DNA of 64,000 nt from Gonatopus flavifemur (GCA_018340375.1 JAFFJZ010000001.1:40664001-40728000), one strand, 5' to 3'. Counted from the stretch's first letter, positions 13,001 to 25,900 are shown. The notes: generated by a model from the letters alone, not told the origin. Made by a program: numbers and translations.

Positions 13001-16000
13001 TCTAATTGAGCATGTTTGCCTGCGTATTTTCATATTTTATTCATTCGCCTAGAGCAATGCATAATCTATTTAAGCCATATTGAACTCTTCAAGTTGCTGT
13101 GGGGTCAAACCGGGTACTTGAGATTTTATCTTCCAAATTATGAAATTTTACGGAATTTGTGTTTTTATTATAAAATAGTCATCAAAACATGTTCATCCTC
13201 GGAGATTCCTCTTTGTATGTGCTTGCGACTTTTGTTCTTAACTGAGTTGGCCGCAAAAAAATTCTTTTCCTGCCCTGGTGGAAATTCCAATTTTTTGAGT
13301 TTTTCAGAAATGCTCAGAATATTTTCAAAGATTCTCAGAATTATTCTGAATTTTATAGAGACTCGCAGAGATTCACAGAGAATGTTCGAATTTTGAGAGT
13401 TTTTCAGAAATTCTCAGAAAAATATTCCCCCCAGGGTGAAGGTGAACAATTTTTTTTAGTTGGTCAAAATTTAATATATCAATTTTCAAACAGGACTCAT
13501 GTCTGTTTTCGAAATTTTTATCGAATTCCACAGTTGGTGATAAAAATTTCACAATTCAGAAGTGTTTTGCATTGATTTAAACGAGTACCTGGTTTTACCC
13601 TACCCATAGAGTGAAACTAGGTTTTTGTGCCTTCTGAATAGAACGAATATGAAAAAAATGGATTAATTTTACAGCAATATACGAATAGTATATTGTTAAT
13701 GAATGAATAAGGAAACTGAAAAGCTTTGGTTGGTTAATCTATTGCTAATAGGAACTTCTCTATGACCGATTGAAGTTATGGTACCCGGTTTTATCCGACC
13801 TTCTTCTATATTATATTTGTTGAAGGTTGTACCAATGAAACCGATGACAAGTTAAAAATTGAATAAATGGGCGAGCGTTCTTGGTAGCGTTTTTTCACTT
13901 TTTTTTCGCTCTTCAAAGTACTTTAAAAAAAAAGCAAATATCATCTCCATTTAGGTTCATTCACCAATAAATTTAATCTACTTTAAAATAAATAAAAAAG
14001 AGCGCTCCATTCCGTAGTTTTGGAGATATCATGCAGATAAACTTCCCCAAGAGAACATGGTCTCGAGAAAAACGCCTTTAAAGTTTCGGTATGCAAATTC
14101 CTTGAATGAAAAAAAATGTTTTTATGTACTTTAAGACTCATTTAATGAGTGTAAGAAGACTTAAGCTCTCCATTGACTTCTTTCCATGAAAGATAAATTC
14201 GAGATAATCACCTTTTTTCGGAGTTCGCTTGATGAGAACCTCCCCTTAAGACAAAAAAGCTCAGCGGCCCAACATCTGAAAATACACCGGTCCATATAGA
14301 ATTTTCCACATTCTCCACATGGCCAGTCCACCCCTGGTAGCAAGTTGTTTTATAATTTTCCACGTGGAATACTGAATAGTGGAACAGTTCATAATGAATC
14401 TGAGCAATACTTCTGATCGTTGTATGCACTATGATAACAATACATGTGTATTTCCAACTTACCTTTTTGAATGCATCGAGGTGGTGTGTCGGTAATTGTT
14501 CCTCTTTCTGCATCAATTTCTTCATTCCAACGAGTAACGTATCATTTGATGCCTAAAAAATCAAAATAATGTCAACTATTTGCTACTCGATATCCCAGAC
14601 AGCACAACAGTCCTCGCAAAGAGCTCCCATTATGCGACTAATATTGAGTTCAATACGAATTCAATGAATCCAAAATGAACAACTTAATATTCAGGAAGAA
14701 CTCATATCGAGACCTAGTAATGAATTCTTCGGGCATTCAATAGTGAGTCGCATAACGGGTGCTGTCTAAGAGGTCTTTGAGAAGTCTTCATAAATTCAAA
14801 TTCATCCTTCGTGCTGACTGGTATCCGATTCATCCAAGTTGTTAAATATGAAAGTATCTCACACTGAATAAATCCCAATCAGGAGAATCTCGCATCACTA
14901 TTAATTGATAACTACCATCTTGAACGAATCCTTCCAATGTTGAGAAAGGTAAATTTGCTGGGAGTACAGCCAGGTAGGATATCAGAGCAGCTGAATACGA
15001 AGATATAATCACTAAAGTTGATATGAATAGAGATATGTAAGCAACTCTAGATGATGTTTCTTTTGGAAATTCTGGAATGAATGATTCCCATAATTTGTAT
15101 GAAATAAAGTCTGTGTCAATACCTCTAGTGCATTTTCATGGGAACCCCGCACGGAAAAAAATGTTTAAATGTACCAGCTGAATTCTAGCTACTGCCGCGA
15201 AATATCTAGCTATGATAGCTAAAATCTAGCTGATACAGCTGAACATTCTTTCCCGTGCGCATTAACATCCCAGCAATATTGATATGATCTTGTACACGGA
15301 AAAAAGAAAACAGCACTGGTTACTGTCCATAAGAGCAATCAGTTGAAAAACAAAGGAAAAAACACGCTTGGATGATAGAGGTTAGCGCGATCACAGTGAT
15401 GTGTACTGCAGTGAAATTCGTCAATATTGCTTGGACATTAACGGTTACTGGGAGACGCAGTAATGAACGGCGTGAATTTGATTTTTCATTTTTTTTCAAT
15501 GAATTACTGCGATTCACAGTAACCATTGCTGTTTTCTTTTTTCCGTTCACCTGCCTCTTAATTTACAAATACACCCTGGTTGAACAAACCCATTGATTCT
15601 CCCTAAATCTTATTGAATCTTGCACAATGTTCTGACCAAATCCCATAAAATTTCAGTTCGTCAGATTCTATGGATTTCTTTAACCAGGGCAATATTACAA
15701 AAGTCAATTGCAAAAATATCATTGAAATATCAGCTAACGTCGTAATTTTGACAGGTAATTTCAAGATCGCATTAATATCGCTACAATCGTCCACTTGGAA
15801 CTCTCTATACCGAACTGCTCGGGACTGGATTATTCCTCTATATCGAATTTCTTTCTCATTCCTAGCAATAAAAATAAAAGAGGAAAAACAGAGAATTTGC
15901 ATATAAAGAGGTTCGACTACAATCCAAGATTTCACCGGAAATTCTCAACCGGTGGGCAAATTTTCAAAATTATATATAATTTATATACAAACTATATTAA

Positions 16001-19000
16001 ATTATGTATAAATTATATGTAATTGTGAAAATTTTCTCACTCGAACTAGGGCTGAACTCGAGACTCTCGAGTAAAACAAACAAAGATTAATTTCACCAGT
16101 TCAAATGCAAGATTCGTTGGGTCAATGTACAAATATTTAAAGAATGGAATGAGAGAAAATTTTTGGAAATATTTTTTTTATTTTGAACACAAGGTTCCTT
16201 CAAAACTGTTGCAGTCTCGAAAAAGGTCTTGTCTTGTCTTGTCTTGGTTTTGTGTAGAAGAAACTTGCTTTATATCCTGAATGCAATCACTTTTATTCTC
16301 TCAAACGTGTTATTTCCAACTATTACATGCCCACGCTTGGCTTGACGTAGAAATTTGTCTTCGAGGATCGTAAAACTGAATGATATTGACCATTTTCTAA
16401 TTTTGCTCAAGAGTTTTTTGCTTTCCACTTCTAACTCGAACAGTGAATACACATTAGGTCTGGCTCATCATTTGGCATTCGAAATGGCTCATGAGGTTTA
16501 TAAAACATCAAGTTTTTTTGACCCAGATAGCACACATGTTGTATTCATTATGAGCTCTTATAAGAACTCTTATGCTATCCAGGGATACTTCAATCGACCC
16601 AGAGCACAACATGCCACTGGAACGTTTATGGAAGATTCTCAAAAGGGAAGTTCTCTAAACGTTCAAAAAAGGTCCCACACCAAAAAAACTGATCAGTTAC
16701 CCTTACTCCAAATTAGTTCCAGCAACTAGATACAGTTGTTGATATTTGGATAACTAAAACGGGCGTTGGCTCAACTGAATTCAAATTCAATTTCTCTGAC
16801 TTTACTTGCTGTTACTAATTTGAAGTTGCCTTTACTACAACTTTTATTACCGGCTTCTATTCTTTTATTACTCGGAACTGATTTTCACAACTAACTTCAG
16901 TTCATTCGGTCAAATAAATTTTTTTTTTGGTGCAGAGACACATTGTGCTGTTGAAGGATTAATATGGTACGTACGTACAACTCCTTGTTGACAAAATATG
17001 CCCCACACGTCGAGTAAATGATCACAAAGACTTCTCATCCACCCCATTCGTTTTGGTTTTCCATGTATGAAAGTGAGAACGAATGATGAAATGATAATCA
17101 TGCAGATGATGTTAATCCATATATTAGAATTCAACACCTGGAAGAGGTGTTATAATGAAATTATATAAATTTCTTCTTATTGAACAGGAGTATCTTCAGA
17201 TATCGAATCGTTACAAAACTGAAACAAGATAAGGCACAAAAGTACCTAAGATAACTCCAGCTCACCTGTAGATATCCCAGCCATTGTACCTGGAATGCTT
17301 CAGGTTTCTTAAGACATAAACAATTGCTTGTCAATATCAATGGAAATAAGTAATCAACCACTTTCATTCTCTGTTTAGTCATTGATATTTCAGCGATACC
17401 GATATCTGCATTTCCAGAAGTTAATTCCCCAATGATTCCAGACCACTTATCACTGTCAGGGTATCGATGACCGTATCGTTCAGTGATTTTAACAATGTCA
17501 ATAGTGAAATTTATGGTACGAAAAATCTCAGTCATAAGATCACCAAAAAACCCTCCAGCTATTTTACCATCTTGTAATTTAAAAAGTAAGGAATTCTGCA
17601 TAAGAAACCCATTGGTTATACGAACGGTAATATGAATATGGTGAATCACATATGATGACAATTAGAATTGTCCATATTAATTTTCAATTAATATTTTTGA
17701 TTACCACATTTTATTCCTTTGTCTAACCTTCAACACGACAGCACGAAGGCATATTCCATGCATACTTTTTCTCCTCGTGTAAAGAGGGAGGTGAGTTAAG
17801 CGTTTTAATTTCCCATTGGGTTCCCAGGTAGCAATATCATACGTCTCGGTTAAATTCTCATCCACGGAATACCATTCCCGAAGAGTTTCGTCACCTCCAC
17901 ACTGGACTATCATTTCTGTATTAAACGCAAGGTTCAAAAGATTCCCCGAGGGATGTTGACAGTACTCGTGAAGGGAATCCATAGGCTGTGATAGAAAAAT
18001 CACAACCCATATGGGGAAAGCCATATTGAAATCACGAGTAGCCTCAGCAAATTCTAATAATGCTAATTCATTGGTTATCAAAGTGATGAAAAGTGGTCGT
18101 ACAATTCGATTGTAATAAATCTCCGCCTTGTATAATTCGGAAAAGTGAATATTTGGAGAAGCGATGATTCCTTGTTGTGAAAAACTTCGGATCCATTCGT
18201 GAACCATATACGTGAATTGAAGATCTATTAAATACATAAATTTATCAAGTGATGAGTATCAAATGTACACTGTTGAGAATTGTTTGAAATTTCATTTACA
18301 AATAATTGAATTTTCAAATTTTCACTATCCCTAGTAGAAATTTTGATTCGAAAAATATCAGGGCCTGACGAGGCGTGCCTGATTCCCTATCAGGTCCTCT
18401 TCAGGTTTCGTTACGCGGTTCCCTATTTCTCTCAATATTATGGAAATCTCATCCGAGCCTTATGGTACCCCTGCGTTACAACCGTACTTGAATCCTATTA
18501 GGGAAATCAGATAAGTCAATTAATCAATTCTATTTCCCTCGGTGTGCAATTGTCGTTTCAATACAGCAACGCCTCTATGGATGAACTTCAATAGAAATCA
18601 ATAGTTGTCCCTTTCCCGTACAGCACTGGACATTTCTACGTTGCTTCCGCGTGGAATCTCCGTTCATCCACGTTCTATCCACGTCCACCATTTATCCACG
18701 TGGAGTCCACGGGGATGCGACGTGGAAGTCGGTGGATGTGCTGTTACGGTTCATTGGAATCAATTTGAAAAGAAAAAACAATCTCATTCGAAAACCATGC
18801 TGTTTTTCACAGGGTCTAGAAGAATCTGTTTCCATCCCAATGTATCCGTATGGAGATATTTTGCTGAAAAATTTCCGAAAATCCCTGTAAAATCTCTGAA
18901 AAACTCTGATTTTCTTCTGCAAAAATCTGATCAAGTCTGAGAAACTCTAAGACTTTGATGAAAAATCTGATATTTTCGGGACATCGGTCTCAGAATTTTT

Positions 19001-20296
19001 TCAGTATTTGTCAGAGTTTTTTCGAAGTTTATCAGAAATTTTTCATGGAAATTTCAGATAGATGACAGAGATGAATAGCAGAGATTGCTAACACAATGTT
19101 GAAATCATGGTCCGTATCACGTTTTTTTCTTTTGAAGAAAAATATATGATTGATTGAATTTTTCTTCTAAGCCAACCAGCATGAAGAGATAAACGGGAAA
19201 CGTAATACTGCCAATCAGAAACTGGACTATGGTTTTCATATCTCGTTAGCAATCTCTTCAACTCATCTCTGTAGATGATTATGAATTTATTCTTGACAAA
19301 TCTCTGAAAAAATGTAATAAATCCCTATTTTCCTGGACAGGTAAGTAAAAATGATCAAAAGCGAGTAATGTTTGAAACTTTTCTCCTAACTTTTGAGTTG
19401 AAACTAGCAGTCATATATAAATCTAGCAGACGTTTGTTCTGACTTTATATTAAATTACGTCAAATGTCACTCATGTTTCATGGTTTTTTTATAGCTCTCC
19501 GAGGAGCATGGACATTTGTCATACTTTTTTCAGTTTCATCAGGAATCAATTAATTTACTTCATAATCATCTGTCTGAAATTTTGATGAAAAATCTTTGAA
19601 AAACTCTGAAGAAACTTTGAGAACGATTTTCCAAAAATATTAGATTTTTCATCGGAATCTCTAAGTTTCTGAGACTTTATCAGACTTCTGCAGAAGGAAA
19701 TCAGAGTTTTTCAGACATTTTCAGACATTTTTCCATACGGGTATAGACATTATTCCATATTGATTTTATATTTGAAATCAATATTTAGCGTATCGGAATG
19801 GGATCGAAATTGAAAAAAATCAATTAGTTCAATGTTGACATCGCGCAAGGAAGAACGCATAACATTGAGTGCTCCCACATGTCGAGTTCAATATGTTGAA
19901 ATTAATAGAATCCCGATTGAACAAATTTATGTGAAATTATATCTAAATTATATACTAACTATAATGAACTCAATAAAAATGTATATACAATTTTGAAAAC
20001 TTTCCCACTCGGGGTTTCATTTGAAGAAACATAGTTTCCAACACTGAAATATTCAACATTCCCACAAGGAATTCATGCGTTATATTTTCGATCACTCCAA
20101 AATGAATTCAAAAAACTTTTTCCTTACCTTCTTTGGAATCCTGAGAGTATAAAAAGAATACAGCAGGGGTTTGATTCAAATTTTGAATATCAACCACAAG
20201 CGATACGTAACTTTCCATCGAAGAAAAAGATATTTGAGTGTTTACAGAAATAAACTGAGTAATTAAAAAAATTACAAATTGAATGGTATTAAACAT
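10098..20296 (-). CDS. Ionotropic receptor B (IR75-type), complete
   Basis: This is the complete paralogue of receptor A, with eight exons on the minus strand: 20296-20128, 18224-17728, 17595-17266, 17137-16975, 15071-14863, 14552-14463, 10595-10435 and 10305-10098. They join in phase to 608 codons plus stop. Order: signal peptide (MFNTIQFVIFLITQ); IR75-like N-terminal region (FNTEMIVQCG, EWYS, LYTRR); S1 half at about 223-332 with ISMTKQR, retaining the Arg that binds the ligand alpha-carboxyl in iGluRs; TM1 at about 338-356; pore loop FCQQG at 380-384; TM2 with SSYSAALISYL near 410-420; S2; and a last membrane helix in exon 8 (VLLILCGACLLSFMIL). Exons 2, 4, 5, 6 and 7 match A exactly in length (497, 163, 209, 90, 161), so this is a tandem duplication. 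A 3.9 kb intron 6 (14462-10596) holds nested mobile elements. It probably detects small acids or amines with a co-receptor; the ligand is unknown. Confidence 0.9.
11068..11485. mobile_element. Outer CACGGAGAG element (host of an insertion)
   Basis: The inverted ends CACGGAGAGAAAT are TA-flanked. The arms include TTTATTCGTAAAC and AACTATTCGGAAAGATCAG, matched on the far side. A second element (11206-11437) interrupts the right arm at a TA. It lies in intron 6 of receptor B. Confidence 0.8.
11206..11437. mobile_element. Nested CACGGAGAAAAAA element
   Basis: The inverted ends CACGGAGAAAAAATCTAG are TA-flanked, with matched arms CGATTGATA/TATCAATCG and GAAGA/CTTCTTGCG. It is inserted into the arm of the 11068-11485 element, so it is younger. 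Confidence 0.8.
11656..11874. mobile_element. CACGGAGAAAAATAAT element
   Basis: The ends CACGGAGAAAAATAATACA and the imperfect complement enclose unremarkable sequence. It lies in intron 6 of receptor B. Confidence 0.65.
12643..12975. mobile_element. 330-bp dispersed element, copy 1
   Basis: Near-identical to 47222-47548. The ends GCAGGGTTGTGT-like and CAGGGATGGGT are inverted. The interior carries ATGCATA/ATGCGTA words. High similarity suggests recent movement. It is inserted in the GGTAAAACC element. Confidence 0.85.
13273..13437. mobile_element. Element with TCTCAGAAATT words
   Basis: The ends CCCTGGTGGAAATTCC and the imperfect complement enclose a degenerate string of TTTTTCAGAAATTCTCAGAA-like words, almost without other sequence. 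Confidence 0.6.
15149..15260. mobile_element. 112-bp AGCTA-word MITE, copy 1
   Basis: The ends GCACGGAAAAAAATGTTTA and their complement enclose a run of TAGCTRNNRTAGCTA words. It is almost the reverse complement of 52419-52526. It lies in intron 5 of receptor B, about 80 bp from exon 5. Confidence 0.8.
15293..15550. mobile_element. CACGGAAAAAAGAAAACAGC element
   Basis: The inverted ends are about 30 bp and extend through GGTTACTG. The interior is not repetitive. It sits 35 bp from the previous MITE. Confidence 0.75.
15572..15656 (+). repeat. Dispersed repeat with CCCTGGTTGAACAAA end
   Basis: An 80-bp unit that recurs at 26308-26384 and, inverted, at 45826-45900 and 45945-46018. It shares ATTGATTCTC, TCATTGAATCTT and GTTCTGACCAAATCC. 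It is probably a terminal fragment of an element family. Confidence 0.7.
15951..16045. repeat. AT-rich palindromic repeat (TTTCAAAATTATATA family)
   Basis: GGCAAATTTTCAAAATTATAT and its rough complement flank an ATATAAATTAT core. Relatives occur at 19916-20015, 40180-40265 and, split by an insertion, 57810-58172. Confidence 0.6.
16227..16246. repeat. TCTTG pentanucleotide microsatellite
   Basis: Four tandem TCTTG units in intron 4 of receptor B. Confidence 0.8.
18329..18548. mobile_element. CCCTAGTAGAAAT element, copy 1 (right end lost)
   Basis: It begins CCCTAGTAGAAATTTTGATT. The segment 18358-18518 is about 90% identical by eye to 56538-56697, with GCCTGATTCCCTATCAGG words. The matching right end is missing here but present in the second copy. 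It lies in intron 1 of receptor B. Confidence 0.7.
18615..18750. mobile_element. Hairpin with CCACGTGGA words
   Basis: The ends CCCGTACAGCAC and the complement ACCGTAACAGCAC enclose six or more degenerate TCCACGTGGA palindromes. It lies in intron 1 of receptor B. Confidence 0.7.
18845..19741. mobile_element. 897-bp fold-back with TCTGAAAAACTCTGA arms
   Basis: The ends YCCGTATGGA are TA-flanked. Both arms, about 200 bp each, are strings of TCTGAAAAACTCTGA-like words, and they pair with each other in order. The core holds another inverted pair (CAGAGATGA...TAGCAGAG and complement, about 19060-19275). It lies in intron 1 of receptor B. Confidence 0.8.
19916..20015. repeat. AT-rich palindromic repeat, second copy
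   Basis: A diverged member of the TTTCAAAATTATATA family (AAATTATATCTAAATTATAT, then ATACAATTTTGAAAACTTTC). It lies just inside intron 1 of receptor B. Confidence 0.5.
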
Positions 20297-20692
20297 GAAT
20301 GAATTTATTTACAATTTTCTTGGGAATAATGCACAGTAGAGCTAGTAACATCTTTTTTTAAATTCTATTCAGAAAGAACACTCGTGAATGACAGTGGGCA
20401 AAGAGTTTTTGAAAATGGTATGTCAACATTTGTCGTCTTGGTCAATTTAACACCCACCTCGAGGGAATTTCATTTCAATAATATCATCTTGAGTATAATT
20501 TGTAATTGCGTAAAGTAGATTAATGGTGCGACCGGACGAAACTGATGTAAAATCGATAAACTGCAAGGCTGGTCTTGAATAATGCGAATAATCAATCATT
20601 CATGGTGATTCTCATCTAATATTAATTGTCTCAATAAAACAAAACACGGTAATGTTCTCAATTGATCCAATACGTTCATATACACGAAAAAA

Positions 20693-21163
20693 AGGAATAC
20701 TCGCAGCAACTATTCACGTAGTCAATTTCTTACCATCTAAGAAAAATGGTTGGGTGACTACTCAGTGCTTGGGGCAAATATCACGTCAGTTGAGATAACT
20801 AACACAATAGTGGCACTAATTTAGAGCGGTATTTGACTGAAGTAGGTAAGTAGTTGCAGTAACTACTCTCTAAATTTTAAACAATGAAATTTCACTGATT
20901 GTAGTAGAAAGCCGACCATTACGAATTATTGTATATACAGTGCATAATCAGTGGATATTGACTGATCTGTGCAGTGAAATTTCACTAATTCAATTGGTCA
21001 GGAACACTTTCAACTGCATAACCAGTGATTATTCACTGAAATGTTACTGATTCCATTCAGTGGTCAACTGTTGACTACAGAAATAGTGAGATTTCACTGA
21101 TTTGAATTTGGTTCGGAAATCGAGTACTTGAGTAGTTGCTGCGGGTATTCTTCTTTTTCTGTG
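20693..21163. mobile_element. 470-bp element with AGTGAAATTTCACT words
   Basis: The inverted ends CACGAAAAAAAGGAATACTC are TA-flanked and continue through GCAGCAACTA. The right half has repeated GTGAAATTTCACTGATT palindromes. It is in the B/HAUS6 spacer. Confidence 0.75.
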
Positions 21164-22975
21164 TATCAGAATTGTTTTGAATTGATTAACATTTCCACTT
21201 TATTGGAATTGGTCAAAAAAATATTCTAACTTATGAGGAAAGTCTCAATTGGGAGACTTAATAAAAGCGTTTTTTTTTAAGAATTTTGTAACTACAAAAA
21301 ATATCCTTATTCAGATATTTTCATGTATATTTAAAATTTACAAACGAATTTTGTACAACGTGAAATGATGAGATAGAACGCGATTTCTCTACTTTCCATA
21401 CGATGAGAGAAATTTCTATTTTTGATTTCAAATTCTTATCAACTTTTCACACGGAGAAAAAAATCCTGTGGAAGTTTTTCAATATTAACATCATTTTTTA
21501 GGGGTATAAATAAACGACTGATGAAAGCTATTGCACCTTTTTGTCTGCATCATAACTTTTCCAAAAATTATCCAATTCGCAAAAGTAATAGTTATAGTCT
21601 GAAGGAGAGATTGTTTTTTTAAATAAAGAAACTACAGGATTTCAAATTTTAGATCAGAATTTACTCTATAATATGAGCCTAGTACATCTTCCTCTCAATG
21701 TGAATGAAAATTCTTCTAACGTTCAGAGGAACTCAAACTTAGAGAAGCATATACCAGCCTCATATCTGAGAGAAATATTCTCAATTCTAGTATACGATTT
21801 TTCCAGTGAAAAAACTAGTATTTAATGATTCCTAAAAATTGTTCAACCAAAAAATTCACAAAACCTCTCAACAGGCTGTAGAGCAAATAGTTATCAGGAT
21901 TTCAAAACAAAAATGGTTGAAAAATATCGAAAAATTGATGAAGTTATCTCAGATATTCAGATACTGTCTACGAACATGGTATCCAAACAACGCGTTCAAA
22001 GTTTCTTGGAGATATAACATGAACTTACGATTATTCTTCCATTCCAGCTTCGTACTTCACACTTTTTCCATCATACGTCTTCGTGTTCTTTATACTGTTA
22101 TTCAACATATAATTCTTTTTAATTTCGGGGGTGCATGAGCCCATCAATTGGAATCGAACAATTCATTCATCGAATAACCGGAAATATGATAATGGAATCA
22201 CATTTTATAAAGAAACAAGGAAGTAAAACAAATATACTTTTTATTCGAGTATAGAAAAGAGGAGGTTTCAAACTATACCTGCAATGAAACATGTGATGAA
22301 AAACATGAGTAATGAGTAGATAAAATTTTGCTCATTTGCTGTGTCTATTACATGAAAAATAAACAACCCACAGAATTTGAAATGAGATCATTATAGAATA
22401 TCAGAATACGGCTACAATAATTGCAATTTGATTGATGATATTATTATGACATTATTAAAAAATTATTTACATTATCAAAAAGGCTAAAAGCTTTAAACTA
22501 AATCCCTAAATGTTGTTTACACAAAAAAAAACATTTGAAATTAAGAAGACAGAAACGGCAGTCAAATCTGCTGAAAGAAACTATGAAAACGCTAAAAAAA
22601 TCAAAATATCGCTTCATACAGATGTTTTTTAATATTTACAGAATTACTGTATGAAGTTTTATTTTATTTTTAGTAAGGCATTTTCAAATAATTTGTCATT
22701 AACGATTTAGTTAGTATTACGCTACTCGTGTCTCTGTGATAAAACACTAACATTAAGACTTGATCTATTTCGTATCAATTAATTTATTTGAAAACTATTA
22801 GATAAAACCACACAAACTATCTAATAACAGAGTTGAAATGATTTTATCTAATCTTCCACATAAATGTAATCAATATGAAATAGTATCTCAGCATTAGTAT
22901 TCTCTTCATTAAATGATAAAATTTTTACAAATTTTTCAATTCTCAAAACTGAACAAAGTCATTCATGATACACTG
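21164..22975. other. Spacer before HAUS6, no gene seen
   Basis: AT-rich sequence between the element at 20693-21163 and the HAUS6 stop. The open frames here are short, low in complexity and match no family I know. It includes the probable HAUS6 3' UTR. Confidence 0.5.
22783..22788 (-). terminator. Candidate HAUS6 polyadenylation signal
   Basis: A canonical AATAAA on the minus strand lies about 190 nt past the HAUS6 stop codon. Position and motif fit. AT-rich DNA gives such hexamers by chance. Confidence 0.35.
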
Positions 22976-25900
22976 CTACTCGTCATCGATAATTATCGAC
23001 ACTTTTCGGGATTCTACCAATGTTTTATAACGTTCGATTAAATCACCGAGTGAAACTCTCCTCGCTTTGTTTGTAATTTCTTCCTTATTATTTGATGTTA
23101 TATCAACACTCTTGTGTAAACTGGAATTCAATTCTTCTATAGAACCATTCGATTTTTGTATTGAATTCATTTTTGTGGGTGTGTACAAATTTTTGGTGGA
23201 ATCGAAAATATTTTTTGCCGAAGTGTCGAGAAATTCCGACATATTCTGGGCTTCTTCGGTTTTAACAGCAGTAGAATTGGCTTTTGAAGCGCTTGGTATC
23301 GACATTTCATTATAATCACACACTAGAAAGATACAAAAAAAATTATTAATACCATTATTCATATCGGGATAAGGAGTTATAAATGAGACAGAACTTTATC
23401 CAACCTTTATAACTATTAACTTTGGAAGTGACAAACAATCTAGAATATTTTTCTGTTATCTTGTGCGATTCCGGATTTCTGTTTGACGAAAATAAACTCA
23501 GTTGAGACGGATATTTTTTGATAGTACTTTTGATATTAATCGAAGTATCATTCAGTTTGAGTCGTGTAGTTTGAAGATTCGTTTTTGATTCGCGAACAAC
23601 TAATGTATCGCTTTCATCACAACTACGTTGATGTCTCGAGAAGAGAGATTTATGCATACCTGGAAATGTAGGACTTCTAATCAAATATTGAAACAATCGT
23701 TTAACATATTCAGAAACCTTGATTTCCTTACCTTCAATTGGAGTCAGTAGAATACGTTTATGTAAAAAATTTCTTGTATCATCATTATCATATTCGATAT
23801 TGAATTTTATAGGTGGAGATGATTTGAGAAGAAGGTGATCCAGACCGATTGATGAATTTTTGATATTAAATAAATTTGAAATTCTTTTGTAATACCTGAT
23901 TTGATTTTCCCTGAACTCACTTTCGACATTAGAATAAAAATTTTGAAATAGATCCAACGCAAGTTTCATATCTATGTTACTTGCTTGTACTTGGGCCAGA
24001 TAATTGGATAGATCTGGTAATGGGTTTTCTTTTACGTTCCGAAGAATTTGACGAAGTATTAAATTTAACAACAAAAGGAAATTATAAAATGATAAATTTC
24101 CATCTTTAAATAAATGTAGAATGAGCACCTGTGGAATATAAGAATTAAATTTAATAAGAGTCATGGTATCTGGAATTTAAACATCACCAGAATTTTAATC
24201 GTTTATCAAAACGAATTCACAATTCGATATGAAAAAAAACCTATTTTGGAGTCACCGAGAGTGTTCCAAAATCAAATCTCTTGAATAAAATATCACAATT
24301 TTATATTATTAGGAGAAGTAAAAATATTTGTGCTTCAGTATTTTCGTATTCGATTAAAAATTCGTTTCGATAAACGATTTAAACTTCAACAACATGAATT
24401 AAATGAGGTACAATCTTACTTGGATATCAGGGGGTATTTTCGGTAATTCAGATATCTTTTGAATATTGATAATTTTCATTAATTTCCTTCCATTCAATGT
24501 TTTACCACCACCGATCTCTTTTGACACCAGTTGGCTCAATTTCTCACTCAATTCTTCTATCTTGTTTATCAATGAGAATTTCTCTTTAAACTGCTCCATT
24601 TCACCTTTTATATTCCTATGCCATACTGAAATCAATTTTATATGATGTATAACATATCTTGAAGAAATTGGAACACATTGTCCTTGCGGTTTAATAATTG
24701 ATTAAAATCCCTCAAAAACTTACCCTCCATAATTTCTGAATCATTAACGCACAGCAATCTTTTTTTTACAACAGAATTAACAGAAACATTAGAAACTAGA
24801 GTTGATAAATTTTGTTTTCTCTGTAAGATTTCTGCTCTCAAACTTGGAATTGGCTCTCCCTCTTTCCTACGCATACAGTGGAAGGACTTATTAAAATGTT
24901 GAAGAAAATGGAAATTCAGAAATAATAGAAATTGTTACATTATCGCAGCTGTTTGTTTTTCTCGGTATTGTAGCATATTTTTTTGCAGTTCATGTATATG
25001 TGACTTCGTTGTTCGCTCGATACCATTCATACACTTTTCTATCAAAGGATAAGCTGCTCCTGGTTTTGGCATAAGAAAAACATCTTTACCTAAATCAAAA
25101 CACAAAACTTTAATGACAATATTTCTTTCAATTCATTCGGAATTGACAATAAAATTCATTAATTTCCATTTGGTTGCTGATCTTAGCACGTAAGTAAAGC
25201 CATTATGTTAGGTTTAAATAAATTGAAGAAGGAAACAAAGACTTATTCAGTTTCAATTTTAATATTCTTTCAATAATATCAAAATATTACCTTGTCTTCC
25301 CAAATATCTTCTGAGAGTTACTTGACTTAATTTGAACATTACTTGAAGAAACATTGTGCCTCCCGCCTGAATCAAATAAGAAGCAAGGATTGGTGGAAAA
25401 CCAATATCTAGGTTCTCATTTGCAATGAAAGTCAGATATTCTCTAACATCATTGCGGTATTTTCTTTCAGTTCTCTTACAAATTATCGGCCACTGACATC
25501 GTTGTTTAAAGCTTTCCAAGTCATATATTGTGCAGAGATAATACGATATTTGTATGAAACCTATTGTATTTGGTCTATCGAACATACCCTATAATGAACA
25601 AAATGAATACCAAATAGCCAAATGAAATGTGTGATAAAATCAAGGATATTGTTATACCTGTCGAAAATACTTTTTGAACTCCTCGTTTGGTGGAATGACT
25701 TGGGTCAACAGAAATACATTCTGATGAAAAGCTTTATCGATAGATATTCTCTCCTAATGAACAAATAATTTCAAAAATATATCTATATTAATATCAGGTA
25801 TAAAAATTACTAAGTATAAGAGAATAGATCAATGAATTGATCCAGACCAAAATTTTTGATTCAAGAGCTTGTTTTTGTGTTTCAAAAAAATTGATTGTAT

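Larger units (their letters stand above)
12238..13805. mobile_element. 1.6-kb element with GGTAAAACCGGGTA words
   Basis: The left end GGGGAGAGTCGGGTAAAACC and the right end (other strand) GAAGGTCGGATAAAACCGGG are inverted. Related words recur inside near 13095 and 13590. Two other elements (12643-12975 and 13273-13437) sit within it. No transposase is seen. Confidence 0.6.

Noticed and set aside
13016..13396. 126-codon plus-strand frame
   Set aside because: It spans the GGTAAAACC element and part of the TCTCAGAAATT word element, so the frame is a by-product of repeats.
16355..16729. 124-codon plus-strand frame
   Set aside because: It lies in intron 4 of receptor B. It has no family features and overlaps an opposing frame in the same AT-rich sequence.
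21839..22138. 99-codon plus-strand frame in the B/HAUS6 spacer
   Set aside because: No recognisable domain and a composition like the surrounding non-coding DNA.
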